Source of the DNA: CBDCNH01 sp965219015
GTDB lineage: Bacteria > Pseudomonadota > Alphaproteobacteria > Rhodobacterales > Rhodobacteraceae
DNA length: 64,000 nt
Reading direction: 5' to 3'
Assembly: GCA_965219015.1 (NCBI GenBank)
Contig: CBDCNH010000013.1
Span: forward strand, 248,001 to 312,000
Shown: positions 1 through 8,287 of the stretch, piece after piece
How the letters are laid out: each line of letters opens with the position of its first letter
Numbering within the stretch: position 1 is the stretch's first letter
Notes under the pieces: generated by a model
What the model was told of the DNA's origin: nothing
Database searches by the model: none
What the model saw: the letters and a program-made list of their open reading frames with translations, nothing else
Made by a program: the position numbers and the translations under genes

Positions 1-505
1 CGTCGGCCTCGAAGTAGCGCGCGACGATCCCGATGAAGGCGAGGCTGCGCGCCCAGTGCGCCGAATGGACGCTGAGATCGAGCGACGCCAGCCGGGACGG
101 CGGCACGCCCTCGCCCTGCATCTCGTCCATCAGGTCGGCCAGGCTGTCCGTGAGGTCGTAGAGTGCCGTCCGGGGTGCGAGGTCCGGCTGCCGGTCGAGC
201 AGCGCCGCGACGAGGCCGGTCAGCTCGAGCCGGCGCCGGAGCGGCGGCACGGCGGGAGGAATCGGCACCGGCGGCGCCAGATCGGTCACGAGCTGCACCC
301 GCGGCAGCAGAAGCGGCCCCCGCGCCGCCAGAAGGTCGAGCAGGCGGCGCTGCGTCCGGCGCGTGTTGACGAGGAGCGTCACCCGCGCGAGCGCTTCGGG
401 CGCCTGGCCGGCCGTGCGGCCGAGAAGCCCGCCGACGAGCTCGCGCGCGAAGTCGACACCGGGCGGCAGCGCGAAGACGCGGGGATGGGCGGCGCGTTCA
501 AACAT
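1..505 (-). CDS. addB: Double-strand break repair protein AddB, N-terminal part (partial)
   Basis: Reading down from the ATG at 505 gives 168 residues that run off the left edge, starting MFERAAHPRVFALPPG. The sequence resembles the N-terminal inactivated-helicase domain of alphaproteobacterial AddB, the nuclease/helicase partner of AddA in recombinational repair of double-strand breaks. Full-length AddB is close to 1000 residues, so most of the gene is missing here. The start overlaps the end of murU by 8 bases. The order tsaE-amgK-murU-addB is a familiar Rhodobacterales arrangement and supports the call, since the visible part holds no nuclease motif. Confidence 0.8.
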   Translation of the reverse strand, partial: MFERAAHPRVFALPPGVDFARELVGGLLGRTAGQAPEALARVTLLVNTRRTQRRLLDLLAARGPLLLPRVQLVTDLAPPVPIPPAVPPLRRRLELTGLVAALLDRQPDLAPRTALYDLTDSLADLMDEMQGEGVPPSRLASLDLSVHSAHWARSLAFIGIVARYFEAD

Positions 506-1187
506 CGGCGGCCTCGCGCAACAGGGTCTCGGCCAGCGCGATCGCGGCCGGATGGCCCACATCGCACCAGCCTCCGGGATGGATGATGCCGCTGCAGCGG
601 CCGCGGCCGATGGCGCGGTCCCAGGCTGCGTTGAGAGAGAACGCCGGGCCCGGGATGGCGTCGAGGAGGTTGGGCACCAGGATCTGCGCGCCGAGGTAGA
701 CGTAGCCGCTGCCGCGCGAGAGCCGTCCGTCGGCGTGCAGGTCGAAATCGCCTGATCCGCGATGGCCGGTGGCGGCCGCCTTCGGGGCGAGGAGGAGGAG
801 CGCGTCCATCGCCGCCGCGTCCCATGCCACGGACAGGCTCGTCAGCGGATTGGGTCCGGTCCAGACCGCGTCGGTGTTGAGCGTCAGCACCGGGCCCGGT
901 CCGAGGAGCGGCAGCGCCGCCGCCAGCCCGCCGCCGGTCTCGAGCAGCGTCGTCTCGGGCGACAGCATGATGTCGGCGCGTCCCGCGAGATGCTCTGCGA
1001 TCATGCCGCCGAGGTAATGCGTGTTGACCACCTTGCGCCCGACCCCGGCCTCGTCGGCGAGGTCGAGCGCGCGGTCGAGGAGCGTCCGGCCCGCGACCTC
1101 GATCAGCGGCTTCGGCCGATCCGCCGTGAGCGCGCCCATCCGGGTGCCCATCCCCGCGGCGAAGAGCAGGATCGCGTCCGGGGTCAT
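498..1187 (-). CDS. murU: N-acetylmuramate-1-phosphate uridylyltransferase-type nucleotidyltransferase
   Basis: 229 residues. The N-terminus carries the sugar-nucleotidyltransferase signature GMGTRM (about residues 12-17) followed by RPKPLIEVAGR, which binds the nucleotide and the sugar phosphate. In the anabolic recycling route MurU converts MurNAc-1-phosphate and UTP into UDP-MurNAc, bypassing de novo synthesis of this cell-wall precursor. Its start overlaps the stop of amgK as ATGA, so the two steps of the pathway are translationally coupled. The exact sugar is inferred from that pairing; the fold alone would also fit other NTP-transferases. Cytoplasmic. Confidence 0.85.
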   Translation of the reverse strand: MTPDAILLFAAGMGTRMGALTADRPKPLIEVAGRTLLDRALDLADEAGVGRKVVNTHYLGGMIAEHLAGRADIMLSPETTLLETGGGLAAALPLLGPGPVLTLNTDAVWTGPNPLTSLSVAWDAAAMDALLLLAPKAAATGHRGSGDFDLHADGRLSRGSGYVYLGAQILVPNLLDAIPGPAFSLNAAWDRAIGRGRCSGIIHPGGWCDVGHPAAIALAETLLREAADV

Positions 1188-2158
1188 CTGGCGCGGATCG
1201 CAGCGAGGTGCGGTGGCGTCGGCGGCGGCAACGACCGCGCGACGATCGCGGCCAGCCCGGCGAGCTCCGGGCGGGCGAGAGCCGTCTGAAGCTGGCTCCA
1301 GACGTGCGGCATCAGGTCAAGGTACTGCGTCTTGCCGTCCCGGACCGCGAGCCGCGCGAACACCCCGAGGATCCGAAGTGCGCGCTGGGCGCCGAGGATC
1401 GCCAGCGCGCGGTCGAGTGTGCCGGCATCGGTCCCGGTGCGGTCGAGATAGCGCGTCCGGGCGGACGCGCGCGCCGCGGCGGAGACGTCTCGACGAGCGT
1501 CGGCGAGGAGCGAGGCAAGGTCGTAGCCCGCCGGGCCCCGTGCCGCATCCTGGAAGTCGAGGAGCCCGACGCGGGCGATGCCGTCGCGCTCGGGCAACCA
1601 CAGGAGGTTCTCGGCATGATAGTCCCGGAGCACCGGGACCGGCGCTCCGGGCAGGCTCGCGACGAGCCGCGAGACCTCCGCACCGAGCGCCCCGTCGTCG
1701 GCGGAACTGGCATACCAGTCGAGCGCGAGCCCCGCGAGGGGGCCCATCACCGCCGCATCCCAGGCCGGAAGCTCGGACGGAACCGGCAGGGCATGGAGCT
1801 CCGCGAGCACGTCGACCGCGGCGGCGTAGAGCGGCACCTCCAGCGCCGGGTCTCGCGCGGCGACGGTGGCGAAGAGCGCGTCTCCGAGGTCTTCGAGGAG
1901 GACGAAGCCCGCATCGGCGTCGGCGGCGAGGATCGCTGGCGCGCTGAAGCCGCTCTTCGCGAGCCATTGGGCGACCGCGACGAAGGCGGCGGGCTTCTCG
2001 CCCGATGCCGGGTCCGCGTCCATCAGCACGGCGGTTCCCGCGCGGCCCGCCAGCCGCTCGTAGCGCCGGCGCGAGGCATCGCCGGCGAGCGGCGCGCGCG
2101 TGGCATCGCCCCATCCGGCGGCCGCGACGAACGCGGCGAGGTCGCGGGCGCGCGTCAT
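1184..2158 (-). CDS. amgK: N-acetylmuramate/N-acetylglucosamine kinase, aminoglycoside phosphotransferase fold
   Basis: 324 residues. The catalytic loop is DYHAEN (about 179-184) and the metal-binding DFQDA follows near 201, both typical of aminoglycoside-phosphotransferase-like kinases. AmgK phosphorylates the anomeric hydroxyl of MurNAc or GlcNAc, giving the substrate of MurU. The ATG at 2158 was chosen because it overlaps the tsaE stop as ATGA and gives the normal family length; an open frame continues upstream but lies inside tsaE. The amgK-murU pair forms a peptidoglycan-recycling module known from Pseudomonas and many alphaproteobacteria. Confidence 0.85.
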   Translation of the reverse strand: MTRARDLAAFVAAAGWGDATRAPLAGDASRRRYERLAGRAGTAVLMDADPASGEKPAAFVAVAQWLAKSGFSAPAILAADADAGFVLLEDLGDALFATVAARDPALEVPLYAAAVDVLAELHALPVPSELPAWDAAVMGPLAGLALDWYASSADDGALGAEVSRLVASLPGAPVPVLRDYHAENLLWLPERDGIARVGLLDFQDAARGPAGYDLASLLADARRDVSAAARASARTRYLDRTGTDAGTLDRALAILGAQRALRILGVFARLAVRDGKTQYLDLMPHVWSQLQTALARPELAGLAAIVARSLPPPTPPHLAAIRAR

Positions 2159-2610
2159 CGCGAGAGGCAGCGCCAGCGCGGATCGCGGCCTTCGAGCGTC
2201 ACGCGCCGGCCGTCTCCATCGGTCTCGAAACGCAGCGTCAGGGCATGCGCGGGCAGATGCGTGCCAAGCCGGTCGGGCCATTCGACGAGACAGAGCGCGT
2301 CCTCGAACGCGTCGGCGAGGCCAAGCTCGGCGGTGTCGGCCGCGCGTTCGAGGCGGTAGAGGTCCGCGTGCCAGATCGCCGTTCCGCCCGCCTCGTAGGT
2401 CTGCACCAGCGTCCAGGTGGGCGAGGGCACGTCCTCGTGGCGACCCTCCCCGGCGAGGCGCGCCTGGATCAGCGCGCGCGCGAAGGCGGTCTTGCCGGCG
2501 CCGATCGGTCCTTCGAGGAGGATCGTGTCGCCCGGCCCGACCCGAGGCGCCAGCCATCGGCCGGCACGATCGGTGGCGGCGGGCGAGGGCAGGTACACCG
2601 CGCGTCCCAT
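2155..2610 (-). CDS. tsaE: tRNA threonylcarbamoyladenosine biosynthesis ATPase TsaE
   Basis: 151 residues. The Walker A motif GPIGAGKT is at about 34-41, followed by SPTWTLVQTY and HADLYRL, the classic TsaE signatures. TsaE is the ATPase that cycles the TsaB-TsaD complex making t6A at position 37 of ANN-decoding tRNAs; tsaD lies at 10.8-11.9 kb in this window. The ATG at 2610 is preferred because GGGAG lies 5 bases upstream; an in-frame ATG at 2646 would add 12 residues but has no comparable ribosome site and sits only 7 bases from the preceding gene. The 3' end overlaps amgK. Confidence 0.9.
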   Translation of the reverse strand: MGRAVYLPSPAATDRAGRWLAPRVGPGDTILLEGPIGAGKTAFARALIQARLAGEGRHEDVPSPTWTLVQTYEAGGTAIWHADLYRLERAADTAELGLADAFEDALCLVEWPDRLGTHLPAHALTLRFETDGDGRRVTLEGRDPRWRCLSR

Positions 2611-2653
2611 GCGCTCCCTACTGACAACTCGGTGTCGGAGCCGCAAGCCCGGT

Positions 2654-4303
2654 TCAGACCGTCTGACGCAGCTCGACGTCGGGCGCCGCCGTGAGACGAA
2701 GACGCCGGGCCGCCGTGACCGTCGGCGGGAGCGGCGCGATGCCGTCGGCGGTTCCGGCGGGCGGCGAGGGGAGCTGCGCCGTCAGCGGCGTGAACCCCAC
2801 CAGCGTCGCGCCCCCGGCGAGCGGCGCCATCCGGCACGACAGCGTCGGTCCGCCCGCAATCTCCGCCGACCAGCGCCGCGCGACGCGGCCGGCCCGCGCC
2901 GCCACGATGTCGCGGGGATCGGCCCATTCGGCGCTGATCGAGCGGGCCTGCCAGTCGCGCGCCATCTCGGCGAGACCGAGCTCTCGCACCAGGGTGGACG
3001 GATCGCTGCCCCACAGCCGGGCATAGGCCGTGTTGGTCAGCACGAGCTTGCCGGCGGGCGAGAAGACCGCGATGGCCTCCTCGAGGCTGTCGATCACCGA
3101 CTGGCCGATCTCGATGTCGGCCCGGAAGCGCCGCGTAATCGTCATCTCCGCGCTGATGTCCTGGAACATCAGCGCCAGCGCCCCGTCCGTATGCGGCCGC
3201 CCGACGACGCGGTAGGTCTGCCCGCTCGGCAGCGCCCAGGTCTCCTCGTAGACGCCCGTGGTCGCCGCCTTCTCCAGCGCCGACATCTGCTTGCGCCAGC
3301 TGCGGTAATCCTTCTGCTCCGGCATCCGGCGCTGCTCGCGCAGCGCGTCGAGGAAGCTCAGGAGCGTCGGACGCGCCGAGAGGAACTCCGGGCCGAGGCC
3401 GGTGAGGTCGATCAGCGCCGGGTTGAAGAGCGCCATCTGCCGCTGCCGGTCGAAGATCGCGAGCCCGATCGGCAGGTGCGCGAACGTCTTGGTCAGGGTC
3501 TGCAGGAAATCGCGCAGCGCGGCTTCGGCCTGCACCGCAGCATCGGCGGGGAGCGCGAAGCGCAGCGTTTCGGGAGCCTGCCCGAAGCCGTAGGTCTCGA
3601 ACCAGCGCGGCTTCTTCTCGCCCGGCACCTTGAGCTGCACCCGCGCCGCCTTCGACGCAGTGCTGTTCGCCGGCGCCTCGCCCTGGAAGATGCGCGGCAA
3701 CGGCCAGGTCTGCGGTGCGTCGTCCTCAACGAGGAGCCGCGCCGTGTCGAGATAGGCGCGATTGGCCCAGGTGACGGAACCGTCCGCCGTTTCCCGCCAG
3801 ACCAGCATCGGCGCGCTGTCCATCGTGCCGCGCAGCGTCGAAAGCTCCTCCTCGGCCGCGCGCAGGCTCAGCCGGTCGATGAGCACGCTCTCGCCCTCGG
3901 CCTGCGGATCGCTCAGCGTCAGTCGAATGATCCCGGCGCGCCAGTCTGCCTGCAGGTGCAAGGGGCGCGCGCCGACGCCCGCAAGACCAAGGCGACCGCT
4001 GTCGGCAAGGCCCGCCAGATCGGCGTCGATGGTCGGGAACTGCACGGCAAGATGTCCCATCAGTCGCATCCAGGCATCGCCTGTCCCGTCGCATTGGGCC
4101 AGGAGCGCCCGGCCTGCATCGCTCGCGTCGACCAGCGTGCGGCCATCGAAGAGCAGGACGGTTCCCGTATCCGTCGGCGACAGGAGCCCGGTTCCGCGAG
4201 GTCGCAGACGCGCGGCGGCGAGCGACAATCCCAGGAGCGAAACGAAAGCGACGACGAGTGAGGTGGCGACGAGCGCCAGCCCGAGTATCCATTCAATTGC
4301 CAT
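2654..4303 (-). CDS. Membrane-anchored PAS-domain sensory protein without kinase domain
   Basis: 549 residues. One hydrophobic segment lies at about 5-30, followed by at least three PAS-like regions: about 165-200 (APMLVWRETADGSVTWANRAY), about 285-400 (HLPIGLAIFDRQRQMALFNPAL to the MFQDISAEM end) and about 405-440 (SLEEAIAVFSPAGKLVLTNTAY). No histidine-kinase dimerisation box or HATPase domain follows; the protein ends in a low-complexity tail. It may sense a ligand or redox state and act through protein contacts, but the output is unknown. A perfect CtrA-type box lies 66 bases upstream of the start. The gene precedes tsaE in the same direction, with regB 109 bases upstream. Confidence 0.75.
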   Translation of the reverse strand: MAIEWILGLALVATSLVVAFVSLLGLSLAAARLRPRGTGLLSPTDTGTVLLFDGRTLVDASDAGRALLAQCDGTGDAWMRLMGHLAVQFPTIDADLAGLADSGRLGLAGVGARPLHLQADWRAGIIRLTLSDPQAEGESVLIDRLSLRAAEEELSTLRGTMDSAPMLVWRETADGSVTWANRAYLDTARLLVEDDAPQTWPLPRIFQGEAPANSTASKAARVQLKVPGEKKPRWFETYGFGQAPETLRFALPADAAVQAEAALRDFLQTLTKTFAHLPIGLAIFDRQRQMALFNPALIDLTGLGPEFLSARPTLLSFLDALREQRRMPEQKDYRSWRKQMSALEKAATTGVYEETWALPSGQTYRVVGRPHTDGALALMFQDISAEMTITRRFRADIEIGQSVIDSLEEAIAVFSPAGKLVLTNTAYARLWGSDPSTLVRELGLAEMARDWQARSISAEWADPRDIVAARAGRVARRWSAEIAGGPTLSCRMAPLAGGATLVGFTPLTAQLPSPPAGTADGIAPLPPTVTAARRLRLTAAPDVELRQTV

Positions 4304-4368
4304 TCCGAGCCTCGAAAAGCGTTACGCGTACGGCACCGTCCCCGGCATTCACCCTTCGGCGACAATGG

Positions 4369-4383
4369 TTAACGGAATGTTAA
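4369..4383. promoter_or_regulatory. CtrA-type box TTAA-N7-TTAA
   Basis: Two TTAA half sites separated by exactly seven bases, in an otherwise very GC-rich region, match the full CtrA recognition pattern. The site lies in the 109-base gap between the end of regB and the start of the PAS gene at 4303. CtrA is the cell-cycle and motility response regulator of alphaproteobacteria. Binding here is inferred from sequence only. Confidence 0.5.
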
Positions 4384-4412
4384 GCGGAAAACCGCCGGTC
4401 GGACCGTGTCCG

Positions 4413-5801
4413 TCATGCATCGAGGGGAGGGTTGTCGCCGAGGGCTTCCGAACGTCCCTGCAGGATCCGTCGCAGCGGCCAGACGACCTCGACGATGGCG
4501 CCGATGCGCCCGCCGGTTTCGGCGCCGCTCAGGAAAGGGTCCATGCCGTTGGCGAAGGCGATCTCCGCGCCCGAGCGTTCGAGGAGCGTCTTGGCGATGA
4601 AGAGGCCGAGCCCCATGCCTTCGTATTCGAGGCGATGCGCGCGCATCTGCGGCGCGCTGCGCGTGCGGACGAACGGATCGCCGATGCGGCCGAGCACCTG
4701 CGGGGGAAAACCCGCGCCATCGTCGGCAATCCGCACCGAAAGCGTCCGATCGGTCCAGGCTACGTCGATCCAGACCGTGCTCGCGGCGAAATCGACTGCA
4801 TTCTGGATGAGGTTCCGCAGCCCGTGAACGATCTCGGGTTGCCGCCGGATACCGGGCTCCTCCGGGCTTCCCCCGACACCCCTCGCGCTTTCGAAGCGGA
4901 TCTCGCGCCCGCGTGCCTGGTGCGGCTCGGCGGCCTCGCGCACGATCGCCGTGATGGGCGCCTGCCGCAGCAGCAGATCCTGCCGCCCCGTCCGCCCCAT
5001 GCTGCGAAGAATGTCGCGGCAGCGGTCGGCCTGCTCGCGGATCAGGGCGGCGTCCTCGCGGAGCGCCGGCTGTCCGTCGAGGTCGTCCATCAGCTCGGCG
5101 CTCACCATCATGATCGTCGCGAGGGGGGTGCCGAGCTCGTGCGCCGCAGCCGCCACGACGCCGCCGAGGTCGGTCAGCTTCTGCTCGCGCGACAGCGCCA
5201 TCTGGGTCGCGAGGAGCGCATCGCCCATGGAATGGATCTCCGTGGCCACGCGGAAGGAATAGAGCCCGAGGAACACGATCCCGACGATGATCGAGAGGCG
5301 GAAGCCGAACTCGAACATCGGCGGCACGTTGAGCACCTCGCCGGCGTCCGTCGTCAGCGGCAGGTGGACGATCGAGACCAGCGTGACGATGGCGATGGCG
5401 ACCATGCCGAGGAACACGGTCGTCTGGAGCCGCAGCGTGCTCGCGGAGATGGTGACCGGAGCGAGGATGAGGAGCGCGAAGGGATTGTGCAGGCCGCCGG
5501 TGAGGTAGAGCAGGAAGCCGAGCTGGGCGAGATCGAAGAGGAGCGTGAGCATCGCCTCGAACTCGGTCAGCCGCTTGTTGACCGGAAAGACGAAGATCGA
5601 CACGAGATTGGCGATGATCGCGACGCCGACGACGGCATAGCAGAGGCCGAGGTCGAGGCGGACGTCGAAGAACCGGTCGGCCGCGATGATGGCGCCGAGT
5701 TGGCCCGAGATGGCGAGCCAGCGCAGCAAGATGAGCGTCCTGAGCCGAACCCATTCGCTGCGCGTCTTGCGATTCGGGAGACCGACCTTCGGCGTTCGCA
5801 T
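4413..5801 (-). CDS. regB: Redox-sensing histidine kinase RegB (PrrB)
   Basis: 462 residues, the same length as Rhodobacter PrrB. An N-terminal domain of six membrane segments includes the quinone-binding heptapeptide GGLHNPF (about 100-106). The phosphorylation box is AAHELGTPLATI with the histidine near residue 220; the redox-active cysteine sits in QADRCRDIL near 258; ATP-binding regions are NLIQNAVDF, ADDGAGFPP and GMGLGLFIAKTLL. RegB phosphorylates RegA when the ubiquinone pool is reduced. The ATG at 5801 was chosen by homologous length and start sequence (MRTPKVGLPN); a longer frame to 5915 would run into senC. It is transcribed divergently from senC-regA-hvrA, as in Rhodobacter. Confidence 0.95.
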   Translation of the reverse strand: MRTPKVGLPNRKTRSEWVRLRTLILLRWLAISGQLGAIIAADRFFDVRLDLGLCYAVVGVAIIANLVSIFVFPVNKRLTEFEAMLTLLFDLAQLGFLLYLTGGLHNPFALLILAPVTISASTLRLQTTVFLGMVAIAIVTLVSIVHLPLTTDAGEVLNVPPMFEFGFRLSIIVGIVFLGLYSFRVATEIHSMGDALLATQMALSREQKLTDLGGVVAAAAHELGTPLATIMMVSAELMDDLDGQPALREDAALIREQADRCRDILRSMGRTGRQDLLLRQAPITAIVREAAEPHQARGREIRFESARGVGGSPEEPGIRRQPEIVHGLRNLIQNAVDFAASTVWIDVAWTDRTLSVRIADDGAGFPPQVLGRIGDPFVRTRSAPQMRAHRLEYEGMGLGLFIAKTLLERSGAEIAFANGMDPFLSGAETGGRIGAIVEVVWPLRRILQGRSEALGDNPPLDA

Positions 5802-5839
5802 CTGGTGATCCCCGACTAATGAATGCCCGCGGCGCGTCG

Positions 5840-5856
5840 GGCCATTGCTAATGGCC
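5840..5856. promoter_or_regulatory. Perfect inverted repeat in the regB/senC divergent promoter
   Basis: GGCCATT-GCT-AATGGCC: two 7-base arms around a 3-base spacer, inside the 101-base gap between the regB start (5801) and the senC start (5903). The symmetry and position suggest a regulator dimer site able to act on both promoters. Which protein binds cannot be told from the sequence; RegA itself is an obvious candidate because the regulon is known to be autoregulated in Rhodobacter. Confidence 0.45.
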
Positions 5857-5902
5857 GCCCCGCGCACGATCAATGCGACGCAGACGAAGCGGGAATTGAG
5901 CC

Positions 5903-6529
5903 ATGACACGCGCATACGCCATGATCGCCGCGGCCGTCCTCGCCGCCGGTCTCGGCCTGACGGCGAATTTCGCGCTGCGCGGCGGAGGAAGCGATCCCTT
6001 CGCCGAATGCCGCAGGTCGCGGATTGCCAGCGGAGCGGGCGCGATCGGCGGACCGTTCACGCTCGTCGACGGCAAAGGAGAGAAAGTCACCGACACGGAT
6101 GTGATCGTCGGGCCGACGCTCATCTACTTCGGCTACACGTTCTGCCCGGACGTCTGTCCGCTCGATTCCGCGCGCAATGCCGAAGCGGTCGATCTATTGC
6201 AAGATGCCGGGGTTTCGGCAGTGCCGGTCTTCATCTCGATCGACCCGCACCGCGACACGCCCGAGGTCGTGCGCGACTTCGCCGGGGCCTACCATCCCAG
6301 GATGATCGGGTTGACCGGATCGACCGCGGAAGTCGCCGCGGCTGCGAAGGCCTACCGCGTCTACTTCAAGGCCAACCCGTCGGGCGACGACTATTACCTC
6401 GTCGATCACACGACGCTGACGTACCTCGTGTTTCCGAAGGCCGGCTCCGTCGACTTCTTCCAGCGCGAGGCGACGCCGAAAGAGATCGCCGACACGATCG
6501 GATGCTACGTCAGGAACGGTGCCGCATAA
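5903..6529 (+). CDS. senC: SenC/PrrC, SCO1-family copper chaperone
   Basis: 208 residues. A signal anchor lies at about 5-25, then a thioredoxin-like fold with the copper ligands of CPDVC (C81, C85) and the distant histidine of VDHTT (H169). SCO proteins deliver copper to the CuA or CuB centre of cytochrome oxidases; in Rhodobacter PrrC is also needed for normal oxidase-dependent signalling to PrrBA. It is the first gene of the senC-regA-hvrA series, with a 50-60 base gap to regA, and acts on the periplasmic side of the inner membrane. Confidence 0.93.
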   Translation: MTRAYAMIAAAVLAAGLGLTANFALRGGGSDPFAECRRSRIASGAGAIGGPFTLVDGKGEKVTDTDVIVGPTLIYFGYTFCPDVCPLDSARNAEAVDLLQDAGVSAVPVFISIDPHRDTPEVVRDFAGAYHPRMIGLTGSTAEVAAAAKAYRVYFKANPSGDDYYLVDHTTLTYLVFPKAGSVDFFQREATPKEIADTIGCYVRNGAA

Positions 6530-6588
6530 GGACATGCGTGCGGTTCCGCGCAATTGACTGGAGTTAGAGACGTTCTAGATTGGCGATC

Positions 6589-7173
6589 ATGATGGACGGA
6601 TTGGAACCACTTCGCGCGCGCGAGTCGGCAGAAGCGCTCGACATCGGGCCGGATCGCTCGCTTTTGATCGTCGACGACGACGAACCGTTTCTCCGTCGGC
6701 TCGCGAAGGCGATGGAAAAGCGCGGGTTCGAGCCGGAGATCGCCGACTCCGTGACGAGCGGCCGATCGATTGCTTTGTCGAGACCGCCCGCGTTCGCCGT
6801 CGTGGACCTTCGGCTCGAGGACGGCAACGGGCTCGACGTGGTCGAGGCGCTGCGGTCGCGCCGCCCCGATTGCAGGGTCGTCGTGCTGACCGGTTACGGC
6901 GCCATCGCGACGGCGGTCGCTGCGGTGAAGATCGGGGCTACGGACTATTTGTCCAAGCCGGCCGACGCGCATGACATCACCAGCGCGCTTCTCGCACGTG
7001 GCGGAAACCTGCCGGCGCCACCGGAGAATCCGATGTCCGCCGACCGTGTGCGGTGGGAGCACATTCAGCGGGTCTATGAGCTCTGCGACCGCAACGTCAG
7101 CGAGACGGCGCGACGGCTCAACATGCATCGTCGCACGTTGCAGAGGATCCTGGCAAAGCGCAGCCCGAAGTAG
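6589..7173 (+). CDS. regA: Redox response regulator RegA (PrrA)
   Basis: 194 residues from the ATG at 6589. The receiver domain (about 23-140) has the acidic pocket VDDDEP and the phosphoacceptor D73 in VVDLRLEDGNGLD, plus the conserved lysine in YLSKPAD. The C-terminal Fis-type helix-turn-helix NVSETARRLNMHRRTLQ is almost invariant among RegA orthologues. Phosphorylated RegA controls respiration, carbon and nitrogen fixation genes and, in phototrophs, photosynthesis. ATG codons at 6589 and 6592 and a TTG at 6580 are possible starts, none with a strong ribosome site. No photosynthesis genes lie nearby, so the regulon here cannot be read from context. Confidence 0.95.
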   Translation: MMDGLEPLRARESAEALDIGPDRSLLIVDDDEPFLRRLAKAMEKRGFEPEIADSVTSGRSIALSRPPAFAVVDLRLEDGNGLDVVEALRSRRPDCRVVVLTGYGAIATAVAAVKIGATDYLSKPADAHDITSALLARGGNLPAPPENPMSADRVRWEHIQRVYELCDRNVSETARRLNMHRRTLQRILAKRSPK

Positions 7174-7295
7174 CCGCTGCTCCCTGCCAATCGATCTCGG
7201 TCCCGAGTTTCATATTAATGCTTGCCAACAATCAGGCTGGCATTGGTTTCAGTCTTGTGCCATTTCTCCCCAAATCAAAAATCAGGGGTATTGCA
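7174..7295 (+). promoter_or_regulatory. AT-richer leader of hvrA
   Basis: This 122-base gap between regA and hvrA is clearly less GC-rich than its surroundings (for example CATATTAAT near 7211-7219) and holds an interrupted repeat TGCCA-N10-TGGCA at 7223-7242. It could house a separate promoter for hvrA or a site for the H-NS-like product itself. No terminator hairpin with a T-run is visible after regA, so read-through from regA also looks possible. Confidence 0.35.
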
Positions 7296-7610
7296 ATGGA
7301 CGTGGAACTCAACTCGATGTCGCTCAAGGAGCTAAAGGAGCTTCAGGCGCAGGTGACCAGGGCGGTCTCCTCATATGAGGATCGCAAGCGCAAAGATGCA
7401 CTGGCCGATGCCGAAGAAGCGGTTCGGAAACATGGCTATTCTCTCAACGATCTGACGGGAACGGCGACGACGCGGAAACGCTCGAACGCGGTGCCGAAGT
7501 ATGCCAATCCGGCCGATCGGAGCGATACGTGGTCTGGCAGAGGGCGCAAGCCGCGCTGGATGGAAGAGGCTCTGCGGCAGGGCAAGTCGCCTGAAGACCT
7601 CGCAATCTGA
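7296..7610 (+). CDS. hvrA: HvrA/Spb, H-NS-family nucleoid protein
   Basis: 104 residues. A helical N-terminal oligomerisation segment (about 8-48, rich in K, E and A) is followed by the H-NS DNA-binding core, TWSGRGRKPRWMEEAL at about 78-93, with the AT-minor-groove motif GRGRKP. In Rhodobacter HvrA is a light- and redox-linked trans-acting regulator of photosynthesis and nitrogen-fixation genes. The ATG at 7296 has AGGGG 7 bases upstream and matches family length; a frame open from 7218 would add an unrelated N-terminus. Third gene after senC and regA. Confidence 0.92.
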   Translation: MDVELNSMSLKELKELQAQVTRAVSSYEDRKRKDALADAEEAVRKHGYSLNDLTGTATTRKRSNAVPKYANPADRSDTWSGRGRKPRWMEEALRQGKSPEDLAI

Positions 7611-7623
7611 TATTGGCGGCCGA

Positions 7624-8223
7624 TCAACTTTCGCGCGTCAGCGTGCGGTGACGATCGAGATAGTCTGACCGCACCTGCACGGCCGGGCGGGGCTCAATGC
7701 CCCTTCCCGCGATCAGCCCGGATTGCGGGAAGCCGAACAGTCGATTGGCTTCATCGCGCGAAAAGCCGGCGATCTGCGTCGCTTCGAGCCAGGCCGAACA
7801 GCGATCCGCGCGTTTGATCGCCCGCTTGACGGCGGCCGGCAGCGCAGCCGGCAATCCGAAGCGCAAGTGGATTGCCGCGGCGAGCCGTTCGTCGAGCTCG
7901 CGGTAGACCGGGCCGACGGCCGCCTTCACGGGCGAGATCATGTCGCCGATCACGTACTCGGGCGCATCATGGAGCAGGGCCGCCAGGCGCCAGCGCGCGG
8001 GCGCGTCCGGGTTGGCCAGCGCGAAGAGCTCCTCCACGAGGAGCGAATGCTCGGCGACCGAGTAGGGGTGCTCGCCCGAGGTCTGTCCGTTCCACCGCGC
8101 GACGAAGGCAAGGCCGTGCGCGATGTCGGCGATCTCGATGTCCATCGGCGTCGGGTCGAGCAGGTCGAGCCGGCGCCCGGACAGCATCCGCTGCCACGCC
8201 CGTACCTGCTTCGTCCGCGCCAT
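7624..8223 (-). CDS. HD-domain phosphohydrolase, YfbR-like
   Basis: 199 residues. Metal-binding HD residues are visible: H59 in VAEHSLLVEEL and H85-D86 in AALLHDAPEY, followed by VIGDMISPVK. This layout resembles YfbR-type 5'-deoxyribonucleotidases and other small HD hydrolases, which remove phosphate from nucleoside monophosphates; the real substrate is not known. It lies convergent to hvrA (12-base gap) and divergent from ahcY, a position it also holds in other Rhodobacterales. Soluble, with no signal peptide. Confidence 0.75.
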   Translation of the reverse strand: MARTKQVRAWQRMLSGRRLDLLDPTPMDIEIADIAHGLAFVARWNGQTSGEHPYSVAEHSLLVEELFALANPDAPARWRLAALLHDAPEYVIGDMISPVKAAVGPVYRELDERLAAAIHLRFGLPAALPAAVKRAIKRADRCSAWLEATQIAGFSRDEANRLFGFPQSGLIAGRGIEPRPAVQVRSDYLDRHRTLTRES

Positions 8224-8287
8224 TGTCGCCCTGCCCCGCCGGTGCTATCGACCCCGCGATCAGTCCCGCACCATGGAGCCAAGAGCA

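Noticed and set aside
8224..8287. Possible SAH riboswitch before ahcY
   Set aside because: The 64-base gap is short and I could not find the conserved helices and loop bases of that class.
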